A stretch of 56,856 nt of DNA from NCBI GenBank assembly GCA_902636025.1, contig CACPQG010000004.1, positions 1 to 56,856 on the forward strand, given 5' to 3'. Positions 1-9,300 of this stretch are shown here, piece by piece. The first letter of the stretch is position 1. The number at the start of each line of letters is the position of its first letter. This DNA comes from an uncultured Pelagibacteraceae bacterium (GTDB lineage: Bacteria > Pseudomonadota > Alphaproteobacteria > Pelagibacterales > Pelagibacteraceae). Both the position numbers and the translations under genes were made by a program. The notes below the pieces were generated by a model. It was not told the DNA's origin, did not search any database, and saw nothing but the letters and a program-made list of their open reading frames with translations.

Positions 1-19
1 CTAAATTCATAAGCTTCAT
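1..19 (-). CDS. Possible 5' end of an unidentified gene, cut by the window edge
   Basis: On the minus strand an ATG at 19-17 overlaps the TGA stop of the DUF1289 gene in an ATGA arrangement. It opens a frame reading MKLMNL before the window ends. The same kind of coupling is common in this window, which is the only reason to call it. Six codons are too few to identify a product, and chance cannot be excluded. Confidence 0.3.
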
Positions 20-264
20 TTTTTTTGCTCTTTCTTAAATAATGAAATTCCTTCTTTAATTTTGTTGTCATAAGATCTTTTGAAGCTCTCCAACTGCCAA
101 CCTGAAAGTCTACTTTTTATTTCTTCCAAATTTTTGATTTTCCATTCATCAGAGGTTTTTTCATCTTTCCATATTCTTTTTTCTTCATTGTTTCTAGCGC
201 AGCCATAACATAATCCAGTGACAGGATCTGTTTTACAAATACTAATACATGGTGAAATAATCAT
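16..264 (-). CDS. DUF1289 family small cysteine protein
   Basis: This 82-residue protein matches the DUF1289 (YdhL-like) family. It opens with MIISPCISICKTD and has a CYGCARN segment near residues 19-25, giving the spaced cysteines C6, C10, C19 and C22 typical of the family and suggestive of metal or Fe-S binding. A Trp at about residue 32 and the charged C-terminal tail also fit. The family's function is not established, so none is assigned. The ATG at 264 is the only good start. The gene is divergent from tRNA-Leu, with about 80 bp between them. Family assignment is fairly secure. Confidence 0.8.
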   Translation of the reverse strand: MIISPCISICKTDPVTGLCYGCARNNEEKRIWKDEKTSDEWKIKNLEEIKSRLSGWQLESFKRSYDNKIKEGISLFKKEQKK

Positions 265-319
265 ATTTTTTTAAATTTAGATACTTTTACACAAATATTC
301 GGATTGGACAAATTAGTTC

Positions 320-325
320 TATAAT
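320..325 (+). promoter_or_regulatory. Candidate -10 box for tRNA-Leu (and possibly tig)
   Basis: A perfect TATAAT lies 20 bp upstream of the first base of tRNA-Leu, at a spacing that suits a sigma-70 start near position 332. The -35 is poor: TTCGGA at 297-302 gives a 17-bp spacer. Such boxes arise by chance in AT-rich DNA, so position is the main support. Confidence 0.4.
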
Positions 326-345
326 ATATAAAGCAGCAATAATTT

Positions 346-430
346 GGGCGAGTGGCGGAATTGGTAGACGCGTTGGTCTTAGGAACCAATATGGCAACAT
401 GTGAAGGTTCGAGTCCTTTCTCGCCTACCA
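346..430 (+). tRNA. tRNA-Leu (anticodon UAG)
   Basis: An 85-nt class II tRNA with encoded CCA. The acceptor GGGCGAG pairs with CTCGCCT, using one G-U pair. The anticodon stem TTGGT/ACCAA encloses loop CTTAGGA with anticodon TAG. A long variable arm follows, and the T arm contains GGTTCGAGTCC. It decodes CUN leucine codons. The 3' CCA ends only 10 nt before the tig start codon, so the two are probably on one transcript. Confidence 0.97.
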
Positions 431-440
431 TTATAATATT

Positions 441-1862
441 ATGAAAGTAACAGTTCAAAATAAAAAAGGCTTGAGCAAAGATTTAAAAATCTTTGTTGAA
501 AAAAAAATTATAGATAATCATTTAAACGAAAGATATGAAGAAGCATCAAAGACTGTTCAGCTTAAAGGTTTTAGGCCTGGAAAGGTTCCAAAAGAAGTTT
601 TAAAAAGACAATTTGGTAAAGCTATATTTGGAGAAGTATTAGATAAAGTTCTTAAAGAAACAAGCGCAAAAGCTTTAAGCGATAATAAAATAAAACCAGC
701 GGGCCAACCAAAAATAGATCTTAAAACTTATGGTGAAGATAAGGATTTAGAATATATAATTTCAGTTACCGAACTGCCTAAAATAGATCTAAAACCTTTA
801 GAAAATATTAAAGTTGATGAGTATGAAGTTACTATTGATAAAAAAGAAATTGATAAAAGAATAGATGAGATTGCAAAAAACCAAAAGAGTTTTAAAGAAA
901 ATGAAAGTGCTATTTCAAAAAATGGTGATTTAGTATCTTTCGACTTTAAAGCTACAGTTGATGGAAAAGATTTTAAAGGGAATGAAGGAAAAAATACACA
1001 ATTAGAACTTGGTAAAGATTTGTTTATTAAAGGCTTTGATAAACAATTAGTAGGCGTAAAAAAAAACGAAGAAAAAAAAATACAAATTAATTTACCTGAA
1101 AACTTTCCTGAAAAAGAAGTAGCAAATAAAAATGCAGAATTTTTGTGTAAAATATTATCCGTTAAAAATCCAGAAAAAGTTTCTATTAACGACGAGTTCG
1201 CTAAAAACTTAGGAGCAAAAGATTTAAGTGATCTTAAATTAATGTTAGAAAAACAAATTAACCAAGAATATAAAAATTCCCTAAACATGCTTTCCAAAAA
1301 ACAGATCCTGGATCAGATCGAAAAATATAAAGTCAGTGAAATACCTCAAAATTTAGTAGATCAAGAAGTGAAGATAATTTCTGAGGGTCTAAAAGAAGAC
1401 GAAGTAAAGAAAAAGGCAAAGGAGTTTGAAAAAAAAGCAATACAAAGAATTAAAGTTGGATTAGTACTTAATGAATTTGGAGAAGTTAATAAAATAAAAA
1501 TTGAAGAAAAAGAAATACAAGCAGAAATACAAAAACAATTGAGAATGATGCCTGGTCAAGAAAAGTTTTTAATGGAATATTATCAAAAAAATCCATCTGC
1601 AGTAGCAAGCCTAAGAGGAAATATTTACGAGGAAAAAATCATTGAGGCAATAAAATCTAAAGCAAAAACTAATAAAAAAACAATTAATAAAGAGGAAGCT
1701 GAGAAAATTTTAAAAGCTGAAAATGAAAAGCAAATGAAAGCTCAAAATCAAGGTGTTTTAGACAAAAACGAAAATGAATCAATTGAAAAAAAAGTAACCA
1801 AGAAAAAAACAAAATCTGTTAACAAGAAGCCTGTCAAAGTAAAAAAAGTTAGCAAAAAGTAA
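441..1862 (+). CDS. tig: Trigger factor, ribosome-associated chaperone and prolyl isomerase
   Basis: Trigger factor (473 residues) binds the ribosome exit tunnel and shields nascent chains. The N-terminal ribosome-binding signature GFRPGKVP is at residues 43-50. A central FKBP-type PPIase domain follows (about 150-245), then the helical C-terminal chaperone domain (about 260-420). A Lys-rich tail from about 440 to the end is longer than in E. coli (432 residues) and looks disordered. The start directly follows tRNA-Leu with a 10-nt spacer and no Shine-Dalgarno sequence. The gene heads the tig-clpP-clpX-lon block, a common bacterial arrangement linking folding to proteolysis. Confidence 0.97.
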   Translation: MKVTVQNKKGLSKDLKIFVEKKIIDNHLNERYEEASKTVQLKGFRPGKVPKEVLKRQFGKAIFGEVLDKVLKETSAKALSDNKIKPAGQPKIDLKTYGEDKDLEYIISVTELPKIDLKPLENIKVDEYEVTIDKKEIDKRIDEIAKNQKSFKENESAISKNGDLVSFDFKATVDGKDFKGNEGKNTQLELGKDLFIKGFDKQLVGVKKNEEKKIQINLPENFPEKEVANKNAEFLCKILSVKNPEKVSINDEFAKNLGAKDLSDLKLMLEKQINQEYKNSLNMLSKKQILDQIEKYKVSEIPQNLVDQEVKIISEGLKEDEVKKKAKEFEKKAIQRIKVGLVLNEFGEVNKIKIEEKEIQAEIQKQLRMMPGQEKFLMEYYQKNPSAVASLRGNIYEEKIIEAIKSKAKTNKKTINKEEAEKILKAENEKQMKAQNQGVLDKNENESIEKKVTKKKTKSVNKKPVKVKKVSKK

Positions 1863-1894
1863 TCACAAGTTGTATAAGTATAACGAATCATTAA

Positions 1895-2503
1895 ATGAAT
1901 AAAATAGATGAACATATGAATACCCTGATACCTATGGTAGTTGAGCAATCTAGTCGTGGAGAACGTGCCTATGATATTTATTCCAGATTACTAAAAGAGA
2001 GAATTGTTTTTTTAACAGGTCCAATCAATGACCAAGTTGCGTCATTGGCAACTGCGCAACTTCTGTTTTTAGAGTCTGAAAACCCAAAAAAAGATATTTT
2101 TTTTTATATCAATAGCCCTGGTGGACTTGTTACAGCTGGTCTAGGTATTTACGATACAATGCAATTTATTAAACCGGACGTTTCAACACTATGTATTGGT
2201 CAAGCTGCATCAATGGGTTCTTTTTTATTAGCCGCAGGAACAAAAGGAAAAAGATTTTCTTTACCGAATGCAAGAGTAATGGTTCATCAACCTTCAGCAG
2301 GCTTTCAAGGTCAAGCAACAGACATTGAAATTCATGCAAATGAAGTTCTTTCTCTAAAAAAACGACTTAATGAAATTTATTCTAAACATACTGGGAAGTC
2401 AGTAGAAGAAATAAAAACTGCATTGGAAAGAGATAATTTCATGACCCCCCAGTCTGCAAAAGATTTTGGTCTGATAGACAAAGTTGTGGAAAAAAGAGAT
2501 TAA
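1895..2503 (+). CDS. clpP: ATP-dependent Clp protease proteolytic subunit
   Basis: ClpP (202 residues) is the serine peptidase of the ClpXP complex and forms a double heptameric barrel in the cytoplasm. The catalytic triad is visible: Ser106 in GQAASMGS, His131 in VMVHQPSAG, and Asp180 in the ERDNFM segment. Length is normal for the family. The N-terminal residues before [20 protein letters not shown] correspond to the short propeptide seen in many ClpPs. It lies 32 bp after tig and 89 bp before clpX, its unfoldase partner. Confidence 0.98.
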   Translation: MNKIDEHMNTLIPMVVEQSSRGERAYDIYSRLLKERIVFLTGPINDQVASLATAQLLFLESENPKKDIFFYINSPGGLVTAGLGIYDTMQFIKPDVSTLCIGQAASMGSFLLAAGTKGKRFSLPNARVMVHQPSAGFQGQATDIEIHANEVLSLKKRLNEIYSKHTGKSVEEIKTALERDNFMTPQSAKDFGLIDKVVEKRD

Positions 2504-2525
2504 TTCACAACATATAGTTTTTATT

Positions 2526-2575
2526 TCAAGCTATACTTGATTAGTTAATCTTATTTGTAATAAAGTATCTTTATT
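2526..2575 (+). repeat. Cluster of short inverted repeats between clpP and clpX
   Basis: The 89-bp spacer holds three small palindromes: TCAAG/CTTGA (2526-2530 with 2536-2540), GATTA-GT-TAATC (2539-2550) and the best one, AATAAAG-TAT-CTTTATT (2559-2575), a 7-bp stem with a 3-nt loop. A T6 run follows six bases later, just before clpX. It could be a weak attenuating hairpin, mRNA processing site or operator. The AT-rich stems make all of these uncertain. Confidence 0.35.
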
Positions 2576-2592
2576 GATTCGTTTTTTAAATT

Positions 2593-3864
2593 ATGAGCAC
2601 AAATAATAAAAATATTCTTTATTGTTCTTTTTGTGGAAAAAGTCAGCACGAGGTTCGTAAATTAATTGCAGGACCTACGGTTTTCATTTGTGATGAATGT
2701 GTTGAATTATGTATGGATATTATTAAAGAGGAAAGTAAAGATACTCTTGTCAAGCATCAGGATGGTTTACCATCACCAAAAGAAATTTGTTCTATATTGG
2801 ATGATTATGTTATTGGTCAAAAGCATGCTAAAGAAGTTTTATCAGTAGCAGTTCATAATCATTACAAGCGTCTCAATTATGAGAATAAAACAAGTAAAAA
2901 TGTTGAACTAGCAAAATCTAATATTCTATTAGTTGGACCCACAGGATGTGGAAAAACACTTTTGGCACAAACACTTGCAAGAATTTTAGATGTGCCATTT
3001 ACGATGGCTGATGCAACAACTCTTACTGAAGCCGGTTATGTAGGTGAAGACGTAGAAAATATAATTTTAAAATTGTTACAAGCAGCCGATTATAATGTTG
3101 AAAAAGCTCAAAGAGGTATCGTTTATATAGACGAGGTAGATAAAATAAGTAGAAAATCAGAGAATCCATCTATAACGAGAGATGTTTCGGGAGAAGGTGT
3201 TCAACAAGCTTTACTAAAAATAATGGAAGGTACAATTGCAAGTGTTCCTCCTCAAGGTGGCAGAAAGCATCCTCAACAAGAATTTTTACAAGTTGATACC
3301 ACAAATATTTTATTTGTGTGTGGAGGTGCATTTGCTGGTTTAGATAAAATTATATCACAAAGAGATAAAGGAACTGCAATTGGATTTGGGGCAGAGGTAA
3401 AAAGTATTGATGATAAGAAAACTGGAGAACTTATGAAAACTTTAGAACCAGAAGATCTATTGAAATATGGATTAATACCAGAGTTTATAGGAAGATTACC
3501 AATAGTTGCTACACTTGAAGACTTGGATGAAAAATCTTTAGTAAAAATTTTAATGGAACCAAAAAATTCATTGATAAAACAATATCAAGAATTATTTAAA
3601 CTCGAAGGTGCTAAGCTGACATTTAAAGATACTGCAACTAAGGAAATTGCAATGAAAGCAATTTCAAAAAAAACAGGAGCTAGAGGTTTAAGATCAATTC
3701 TTGAAAATATATTATTAAAAACAATGTTTGAATTACCTAGCTTAGATAACGTAGAGGAAGTCATAGTAGATTCGGGTGCGGCCAAAGGACAGTCTCAACC
3801 GATTATTGTACATTCTAAAGACATACAAAGTAAAAACAAAACAGCAAAAACTACCGCAGCATAA
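2593..3864 (+). CDS. clpX: ClpX, AAA+ unfoldase of ClpXP
   Basis: ClpX (423 residues) recognises tagged substrates, unfolds them with ATP and feeds them to ClpP. The N-terminal zinc-binding domain has Cys11, Cys14, Cys33 and Cys36 (CSFC and CDEC). The AAA+ module carries Walker A GPTGCGKT at about 115-122 and Walker [10 protein letters not shown]. The ClpP-docking IGF loop is visible as TAIGFGAEV. Length and domain order are normal. The start is an ATG after a T-rich leader without an obvious Shine-Dalgarno sequence. The Lys/Thr-rich tail after about residue 400 is unremarkable. Confidence 0.98.
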   Translation: MSTNNKNILYCSFCGKSQHEVRKLIAGPTVFICDECVELCMDIIKEESKDTLVKHQDGLPSPKEICSILDDYVIGQKHAKEVLSVAVHNHYKRLNYENKTSKNVELAKSNILLVGPTGCGKTLLAQTLARILDVPFTMADATTLTEAGYVGEDVENIILKLLQAADYNVEKAQRGIVYIDEVDKISRKSENPSITRDVSGEGVQQALLKIMEGTIASVPPQGGRKHPQQEFLQVDTTNILFVCGGAFAGLDKIISQRDKGTAIGFGAEVKSIDDKKTGELMKTLEPEDLLKYGLIPEFIGRLPIVATLEDLDEKSLVKILMEPKNSLIKQYQELFKLEGAKLTFKDTATKEIAMKAISKKTGARGLRSILENILLKTMFELPSLDNVEEVIVDSGAAKGQSQPIIVHSKDIQSKNKTAKTTAA

Positions 3865-3926
3865 TAAATATTTAACAAAGTCTAAATATCTATTGCAATA
3901 TTCATAATTATATCCATATTAATACG

Positions 3927-6314
3927 ATGGAAATTAAACGTCAGTCACCTCTTTTGCCCTTAAGGGATATAGTTGTTTTTCCAAGCATGGTAATCCCACT
4001 ATTTGTTGGTAGAGATAAATCTATATCAGCTCTTAACGAAGTGATGCAGCAAGATAAAAAAATAATTTTAGTAACTCAAAAAAATTCTGAAGTCGATGAT
4101 CCGAAAAAAAATGATATTTTTAATTATGGCTGTGAAAGTAATATCTTGCAACTTTTAAAATTACCAGACGGCACAGTCAAAGTTTTAGTTGAAGGAAGTA
4201 AAAGAGTTAAGATAACAGATTTTAAAGATGGTGACAAATTCATAAGTTGTAATTATGAAAATTTTGAGGACGAAGTAGATAAAATTGACGATTTAAATAT
4301 ATTGGCTGCTACTGCCTTAAAAAGACTAGAAAAATTATCTTCAATAAACAAAAAAATTTCTAATGAGACAATTACAAGTATTAAAGAATTAAAAGATCCT
4401 TCAAAAATTGCTGATAATATTGCTTCGCATTTAAATACCACTATATCTGAAAAACAACAAATTTTCGAAACATCTAACGTTAAGAAAAGATTAAACACAG
4501 TTATCAAAATAATGGAAAATGAAACTAGTATAATAGGTGTTGAAAAAAGAATTAGAGGAAGAGTTAAAACTCAAATGGAGAAAACTCAAAGAGAGTATTA
4601 TTTAAATGAACAGTTAAAAGCAATTCAAAAAGAGTTAGGTGAGATAGAGGATGGTAAAGACGAAACTTCAAATCTTAGCAAGGCAATATTAAAGGCTAAA
4701 ATGCCAAAAGATGTGCAAAAAAAATGTATGGCTGAACTTAAAAAATTAAGGAACATGAGCCCCATGTCTGCGGAAGCAACAGTTGTTAGAAATTATTTAG
4801 ATTGGATGATTGATCTTCCTTGGCATAAAAAAGATAAAGTTGATATTGATTTGAATAAAGCTTTAAAAATTTTAGATGAAGATCATTTTGGATTAGATAA
4901 AGTAAAAGAAAGAATAATCGAATTCCTTGCAGTTCAAAAGAGAATGGAAAAGATTAAAGGACCAATTCTTTGTTTGGTTGGACCCCCAGGTGTTGGAAAA
5001 ACTTCATTAGGTAAATCTATTGCCAAAGCTACAAATAGGCAATTTGTGAGAATTTCTCTAGGGGGCATTAGAGATGAAGCAGAAGTAAGAGGGCATAGAA
5101 GAACTTACATCGGATCACTGCCTGGTAAAATAATTCAAATGATGAAAAAAGCTGGAACAAAAAATCCATTATTTCTTCTTGATGAAATTGATAAAGTAGG
5201 AAATGATTATAGAGGGGATCCTTCTTCAGCATTATTAGAGGCTTTGGATCCTGAACAAAATACTACTTTTAATGATCACTACTTAGAAGTAGATTATGAT
5301 TTGTCAGATGTAATGTTTGTAACAACTGCTAATACTCTAAATATTTTACCACCTTTACTTGACAGAATGGAAGTAATTAGAATTCCTGGTTATACGGAGG
5401 ATGAAAAAATTAATATTGCTGACAAGTTTCTTTTACCAAAGGCCATAAAAGAAAATGGTGTGCAAAATGGTGAAATGGAAATAACAGATGGAACGTTAAA
5501 AGAAATTATACGAAACTACACAAGAGAATCTGGTGTCAGAAATTTAGAAAGAGAAATTTTCAAAGTTTCAAGGAAGGTTGTAAAGAAAATTGTTAATTCT
5601 GAAGAAACCACTGTAAAAATAAATATCGATAATTTAAATGAGTTTTTAGGTATCAAAAAGTTTAAATTTGGTGAATTAGAAAGCAAAGATAAAGTTGGTG
5701 TTGTTACTGGACTTGCTTGGACAGAATTTGGTGGAGAAATATTAAAAATCGAGACAGTAAATATGGTAGGAAAAGGAAGAATGCAAATCACTGGTAAATT
5801 AGGTGATGTTATGCAAGAATCTGTTAAAGCAGCTAAGTCATATGTTAGATCTAAAAGCTTAGATTTTGGAATTATTCCTCCAACTTTTGAAAAAAAAGAT
5901 TTTCATATTCATGTACCAGAAGGAGCAACTCCTAAAGATGGACCGTCTGCAGGTATAGCTATGGTTACGTCAATTGTATCTTCAATAACAAAAATACCTG
6001 TCAGAAGAGACTTAGCTATGACCGGTGAAGTAACAATTACAGGACAAGTACTTCCTATTGGTGGATTAAAGGAAAAACTTTTGGCGGCTCATAGAGCAGG
6101 AATTAAAGAAGTTTTGATACCGAAAGAAAACGAAAAAGATTTAACCGATATACCCAAAAAAGTTAAAGAAGATATTAAAATAACATCTGTTGAGGTTGTA
6201 GAAGATGTTTTAAAAATAGCCTTAACTAAGGAACTCAAACGAGTTGAGTGGGTTGAGGTAGAAAAGATTTCTTCTGAAAAGAAAAAAGACGAATCCCAAG
6301 CAAGTATTCAATAA
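3927..6314 (+). CDS. lon: Lon ATP-dependent protease
   Basis: Lon (795 residues) is a homo-oligomeric cytoplasmic protease that degrades misfolded and short-lived regulatory proteins. The order is an N-terminal substrate-binding LON domain (about 8-200), a coiled coil, an AAA+ domain with Walker A GPPGVGKT near residues 352-359, and a C-terminal serine-lysine protease domain. The catalytic Ser674 is in [11 protein letters not shown], and the catalytic Lys is in the [14 protein letters not shown] segment. It starts 62 bp after clpX and ends 49 bp before tRNA-Val, completing the tig-clpP-clpX-lon cluster. Confidence 0.98.
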   Translation: MEIKRQSPLLPLRDIVVFPSMVIPLFVGRDKSISALNEVMQQDKKIILVTQKNSEVDDPKKNDIFNYGCESNILQLLKLPDGTVKVLVEGSKRVKITDFKDGDKFISCNYENFEDEVDKIDDLNILAATALKRLEKLSSINKKISNETITSIKELKDPSKIADNIASHLNTTISEKQQIFETSNVKKRLNTVIKIMENETSIIGVEKRIRGRVKTQMEKTQREYYLNEQLKAIQKELGEIEDGKDETSNLSKAILKAKMPKDVQKKCMAELKKLRNMSPMSAEATVVRNYLDWMIDLPWHKKDKVDIDLNKALKILDEDHFGLDKVKERIIEFLAVQKRMEKIKGPILCLVGPPGVGKTSLGKSIAKATNRQFVRISLGGIRDEAEVRGHRRTYIGSLPGKIIQMMKKAGTKNPLFLLDEIDKVGNDYRGDPSSALLEALDPEQNTTFNDHYLEVDYDLSDVMFVTTANTLNILPPLLDRMEVIRIPGYTEDEKINIADKFLLPKAIKENGVQNGEMEITDGTLKEIIRNYTRESGVRNLEREIFKVSRKVVKKIVNSEETTVKINIDNLNEFLGIKKFKFGELESKDKVGVVTGLAWTEFGGEILKIETVNMVGKGRMQITGKLGDVMQESVKAAKSYVRSKSLDFGIIPPTFEKKDFHIHVPEGATPKDGPSAGIAMVTSIVSSITKIPVRRDLAMTGEVTITGQVLPIGGLKEKLLAAHRAGIKEVLIPKENEKDLTDIPKKVKEDIKITSVEVVEDVLKIALTKELKRVEWVEVEKISSEKKKDESQASIQ

Positions 6315-6321
6315 ATAATAA

Positions 6322-6350
6322 TTTACTTTAATTTAACCTTAATGTAATAG
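6322..6350 (+). promoter_or_regulatory. Weak candidate promoter for the tRNA-Val/tRNA-Asp pair
   Basis: TTTACT (6322-6327) and TAATAG (6345-6350) are separated by 17 bp and lie 14 bp before tRNA-Val. The -35 matches consensus at four of six positions and the -10 only weakly. Support is positional. Confidence 0.25.
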
Positions 6351-6363
6351 TAGCTCTAAATTT

Positions 6364-6439
6364 GGGCGGTTAGCTCAGTTGGTAGAGCATCTCGTTTACA
6401 CCGAGGGGGTCAAAGGTTCGAGTCCTTTACTGCCCACCA
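6364..6439 (+). tRNA. tRNA-Val (anticodon UAC)
   Basis: A 76-nt tRNA with encoded CCA. Acceptor GGGCGGT pairs with ACTGCCC, including one G-U pair. The D arm is AGCTCAGTTGGTAGAGC. The anticodon loop TTTACAC carries TAC between stem halves TCTCG and CGAGG. The T arm contains GGTTCGAGTCC. It decodes GUN valine codons. Only 3 nt separate it from tRNA-Asp, so the pair is surely co-transcribed. Confidence 0.97.
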
Positions 6440-6442
6440 AAT

Positions 6443-6519
6443 GGGGGTGTAGCTCAGTTGGTTAGAGCGATCGCCTGTCACGCGATAGGTCGCGGGTTCG
6501 AGTCCCGTCACTCCCGCCA
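6443..6519 (+). tRNA. tRNA-Asp (anticodon GUC)
   Basis: A 77-nt tRNA with encoded CCA. Acceptor GGGGGTG pairs with CACTCCC, including one G-U pair. The anticodon loop CTGTCAC carries GTC, and the T arm is GCGGGTTCGAGTCCCGT. The discriminator is G, as usual for tRNA-Asp. It is much richer in G and C than the flanking DNA, as expected for structured RNA. Confidence 0.97.
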
Positions 6520-6523
6520 TTTA

Positions 6524-6542
6524 ATTGATAATTATTATCAAT
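6524..6542. promoter_or_regulatory. Perfect 9-1-9 palindrome, Fur-box-like, upstream of the nuo operon
   Basis: ATTGATAATTATTATCAAT is a perfect inverted repeat with a single central base. It contains the TGATAAT-N-ATTATCA core classically described for Fur-family iron regulators. It begins 5 bp after tRNA-Asp and lies 87 bp before the nuoA start. As RNA it could form a 7-bp AU stem with a 3-nt loop, but no T tract follows, so a terminator is unlikely. The palindrome is plain in the sequence; Fur binding is inference, and many alphaproteobacteria use other iron-box sequences. Confidence 0.5.
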
Positions 6543-6570
6543 AAATAAAATAATCCCCATAAATCTAACT

Positions 6571-6600
6571 TTAAAATGTGACTTAAACATCTCTTACAAT
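6571..6600 (+). promoter_or_regulatory. Candidate promoter of the nuo operon
   Basis: TTAAAA (6571-6576) and TACAAT (6595-6600) are separated by 18 bp. The -10 matches TATAAT at five of six positions. A start near 6607 would leave a leader of about 23 nt before nuoA. The palindrome at 6524-6542 would lie about 29 bp upstream of the -35, better placed for activation or upstream binding than for direct occlusion. Confidence 0.35.
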
Positions 6601-6629
6601 TACACTAAAAAAAACTATATATATGAAGT

Positions 6630-6998
6630 ATGAGCTCTGAATTTTTAAAAGAATATTTACCGATAATGCTTTTCCTTTTTTTAGCTTTAGGACTAAGTGT
6701 TGGTTTTATATTACTAAATTATATTTTTTCTCCGAAAAATCCTGATCCAGAAAAACTATCTGCTTATGAGTGTGGATTTGAACCATTTAATGATTCAAGA
6801 ATGGAATTTGATGTACGATTTTATTTAGTTGCAATCCTATTTATAATCTTCGACTTGGAAATAGCTTTTTTATTTCCATGGGCCATATCATTAGGAACAA
6901 TTGGATTATATGGTTATGCTTCTATGTTAATTTTTTTATTTATATTAACAATAGGATTTATCTACGAATGGAAAAAGGGCGCTCTTGATTGGGAATAA
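6630..6998 (+). CDS. nuoA: NADH-quinone oxidoreductase subunit A
   Basis: NuoA (122 residues) is a small membrane subunit of complex I at the junction of the peripheral arm and membrane arm, near the quinone site. Three transmembrane helices are visible (about 10-31, 64-84 and 92-112). The conserved loop carries YECGFEPF at about residues 46-53, with the cysteine known to change accessibility between active and resting enzyme. Length is typical. It is the first gene of an uninterrupted 14-gene operon in canonical order A to N. A small five-codon frame overlaps its start but is probably chance. Confidence 0.97.
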   Translation: MSSEFLKEYLPIMLFLFLALGLSVGFILLNYIFSPKNPDPEKLSAYECGFEPFNDSRMEFDVRFYLVAILFIIFDLEIAFLFPWAISLGTIGLYGYASMLIFLFILTIGFIYEWKKGALDWE

Positions 6999-7005
6999 AA
7001 ACCAG

Positions 7006-7527
7006 ATGAACATTTTAGAAAAAGAAAAACAAATACCTGATGAGTTTAAACAATTAGCTAAGGATTTTGCTGATAAAGGTTTTATAACAACTTCATTTGA
7101 TAATCTCGTTAATTGGGCAAGAACTGGATCTCTCCATTGGATGACTTTTGGTTTGGCCTGCTGTGCAGTTGAAATGATGCAAACATCAATGCCTAGATAT
7201 GACTTAGAGAGATTTGGTGCTGCACCTAGAGGGTCACCAAGACAGTCAGACGTTATGATTGTAGCCGGGACTCTTACTAATAAGATGGCACCTGCTTTAA
7301 GGAAAGTTTATGATCAAATGCCTGAACCAAGATATGTAATCTCCATGGGTAGTTGCGCTAATGGAGGGGGATATTATCATTATTCATACTCTGTAGTTAG
7401 AGGATGTGATAAAATTGTTCCAGTTGATATATATGTGCCCGGGTGTCCACCTTCAGCAGAAGCTTTATTGTACGGTATTATGCAATTACAAAAAAAAATT
7501 CGAAATAATGGATCTTTAGAAAGATAA
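7006..7527 (+). CDS. nuoB: NADH-quinone oxidoreductase subunit B (N2 cluster)
   Basis: NuoB carries the terminal [4Fe-4S] cluster N2, which passes electrons to quinone. With the ATG at 7006 the protein has 173 residues, and the cluster ligands are Cys52, Cys53 (GLACCAVEM), Cys117 (SMGSCA) and Cys147 (VPGCPPS). An in-frame TTG at 6985 would add seven residues inside the nuoA end, but the ATG gives the usual NuoB N-terminus and is preferred. The gap to nuoA is 7 bp and to nuoC 4 bp, consistent with one polycistronic transcript. Confidence 0.96.
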   Translation: MNILEKEKQIPDEFKQLAKDFADKGFITTSFDNLVNWARTGSLHWMTFGLACCAVEMMQTSMPRYDLERFGAAPRGSPRQSDVMIVAGTLTNKMAPALRKVYDQMPEPRYVISMGSCANGGGYYHYSYSVVRGCDKIVPVDIYVPGCPPSAEALLYGIMQLQKKIRNNGSLER

Positions 7528-7531
7528 TCTA

Positions 7532-8125
7532 ATGTTTTCACTACAAGATTTAGAAAAAAAAATTAATTCTGAATTAACAACTAAAATTAATTCATCAAAA
7601 ATTCATCATTCTCAAATCTACATTTCAATAGATGGTGAAGACTTACTTGAAGTTATACTTTTTTTAAAAAATAATGAAAATACAAAATTTAGACAATTAA
7701 TAGATATAACAGCAGTTGATTATCCCCAAAATGATAAAAGATTTAAGTTAGTATATCTATTATTAAGTCATGAATATAATAAGCGAACAATAATTGAATG
7801 TTTTATTAATGAGGATGAAATAATTAATTCCATAACATCAATCTTCCCAGCAGCTAATTGGATGGAAAGGGAAGTTTTCGATATGTATGGTATTAAATTT
7901 AAAGATCACCCTGACTTAAGAAGAATTCTAACAGATTATGGATTCGAGGGTTTTCCATTAAGAAAAGACTTTCCACTTACTGGACATAATGAGGTTCGGT
8001 ATAGCGAGGATCAAAAAAAAGTAATTTATGAACCAGTTAAATTAGAACAAAATTACAGAAATTTTGATTATTCGAGTCCATGGGAAGGTACAAAATATAT
8101 GAATAAAATTAATAAAGATAAATAA
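7532..8125 (+). CDS. nuoC: NADH-quinone oxidoreductase subunit C (30 kDa type)
   Basis: NuoC (197 residues) is a peripheral-arm scaffold subunit that packs against NuoD and NuoB. The family signature is clear: [20 protein letters not shown] at about residues 112-131, followed by [13 protein letters not shown]. Unlike E. coli, where NuoC and NuoD are fused, the two are separate here, as in most alphaproteobacteria and mitochondria. The stop shares one base with the nuoD start at 8125, implying translational coupling. Confidence 0.97.
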   Translation: MFSLQDLEKKINSELTTKINSSKIHHSQIYISIDGEDLLEVILFLKNNENTKFRQLIDITAVDYPQNDKRFKLVYLLLSHEYNKRTIIECFINEDEIINSITSIFPAANWMEREVFDMYGIKFKDHPDLRRILTDYGFEGFPLRKDFPLTGHNEVRYSEDQKKVIYEPVKLEQNYRNFDYSSPWEGTKYMNKINKDK

Positions 8126-9300
8126 TGACAAAACAATCAAAAACTTTAAATCTTAATTTTGGACCACAACATCCTGCGGCCCACGGTGTTCTTAGATTGA
8201 TATTAGAACTAGATGGAGAGGTAGTAGAAAAAGCAGATCCCCACATCGGTTTACTCCACAGAGGCACTGAAAAATTAATCGAGCATAAAACTTATACTCA
8301 AGCAGTACCATATTTTGACAGACTTGATTATGTGGCTCCAATGAATCAAGAACACGCATTTGCTTTAGCAATTGAAAAAATATTAAAAATTGAAGTCCCG
8401 ATAAGAGCTCAATACATAAGAGTTCTTTTTTGTGAAATCGGAAGAATTCTGAGTCATATTTTAAATATAACTACACAAGCTCTTGATGTAGGTGCTTTAA
8501 CGCCTTCTTTATGGGGTTTTGAAGAAAGAGAAACTCTGATGACATTTTATGAGAGAGCATCAGGATCAAGACTTCATGCAAATTATTTCAGAGCTGGAGG
8601 CGTTCACAAAGACTTACCTAGAGGTTTAGAAAGTGATATTTCTGAATTTGCCAAGAAGTTTCCGAGAATTATTGATGATTTAGAATCATTGCTCACAGAC
8701 AATAGAATTTTTAAACAAAGAAATGTTGATATTGGAGTAGTCACAAAGCAGGACGCATTAGATTATTCATTTTCAGGAGTAATGTTAAGGGGTTCGAATA
8801 TTGCATGGGACTTAAGGAAATCTCAACCTTATGACTGCTATGACCAGATGGAATTTAACATTCCTGTAGGAAAAAATGGCGATTGTTATGACAGATACCT
8901 ATGTAGAGTAGAGGAAATGAGGGAAAGTTTAAAAATTATTGATCAATGTTTAAAAAATATGCCAAAAGGACCTGTCAAAGCAATGGATGGAAAAATTACT
9001 CCCCCACCAAAAAAGGTACTTAAAGAGTCAATGGAAGCTCTTATTCATCATTTTAAATTATTTACAGAGGGATATAGGGTTGATAAGGATGAAATATATA
9101 CGGCAGTTGAGGCACCTAAAGGTGAATTTGGTGTATATTTAATTTCTGATGGATCAAGTAAACCTTATAAATGTAAAATAAGAGCACCTGGCTTTTCTCA
9201 CCTGCAAGCAATGGATTATTTAATCAAAGGTCACATGCTAGCAGATGTTCCTGCAGTTTTAGGATCTTTAGATATAGTGTTTGGAGAAATTGATCGATGA
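8125..9300 (+). CDS. nuoD: NADH-quinone oxidoreductase subunit D (49 kDa type)
   Basis: NuoD (391 residues) forms much of the quinone-binding cavity next to cluster N2 and is related to the large subunit of NiFe hydrogenases. Hallmarks are [12 protein letters not shown] near the N-terminus, [12 protein letters not shown], the PYFDRLDYV segment, and the conserved C-terminal end FGEIDR. The hydrogenase metal cysteines are absent, as expected for complex I. The start shares a base with the nuoC stop, and the stop overlaps nuoE in an ATGA. Confidence 0.98.
   Translation: MTKQSKTLNLNFGPQHPAAHGVLRLILELDGEVVEKADPHIGLLHRGTEKLIEHKTYTQAVPYFDRLDYVAPMNQEHAFALAIEKILKIEVPIRAQYIRVLFCEIGRILSHILNITTQALDVGALTPSLWGFEERETLMTFYERASGSRLHANYFRAGGVHKDLPRGLESDISEFAKKFPRIIDDLESLLTDNRIFKQRNVDIGVVTKQDALDYSFSGVMLRGSNIAWDLRKSQPYDCYDQMEFNIPVGKNGDCYDRYLCRVEEMRESLKIIDQCLKNMPKGPVKAMDGKITPPPKKVLKESMEALIHHFKLFTEGYRVDKDEIYTAVEAPKGEFGVYLISDGSSKPYKCKIRAPGFSHLQAMDYLIKGHMLADVPAVLGSLDIVFGEIDR

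Noticed and set aside
432-437. Perfect TATAAT between tRNA-Leu and tig
   Set aside because: A start from this box would fall inside the tig coding region just after the ATG, so it cannot drive full-length tig; base composition explains it.
728-1297. 189-codon open frame antisense to tig
   Set aside because: It has a Ser/Phe-rich composition typical of the complement of Lys/Glu-rich coding DNA, with no recognisable domain and a clearly real gene on the other strand.
3891-3900. TATTGCAATA palindrome between clpX and lon
   Set aside because: Ten bases of A/T-rich palindrome is expected by chance at this composition and has no further structure around it.
346-6519. Integration (att) sites at the tRNA genes
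   Set aside because: No duplicated tRNA 3' end, integrase or foreign genes were seen near any of the three tRNAs.
6525-6541. Rho-independent terminator for the tRNA-Val/Asp transcript at the palindrome
   Set aside because: The stem is all A-T apart from one G-C pair and is followed by an A-rich stretch, not a T tract.
6623-6640. Five-codon frame (MKYEL) overlapping the nuoA start
   Set aside because: Could be a leader minigene, but short ATG frames are common by chance in such DNA and no ribosome-binding site precedes it.
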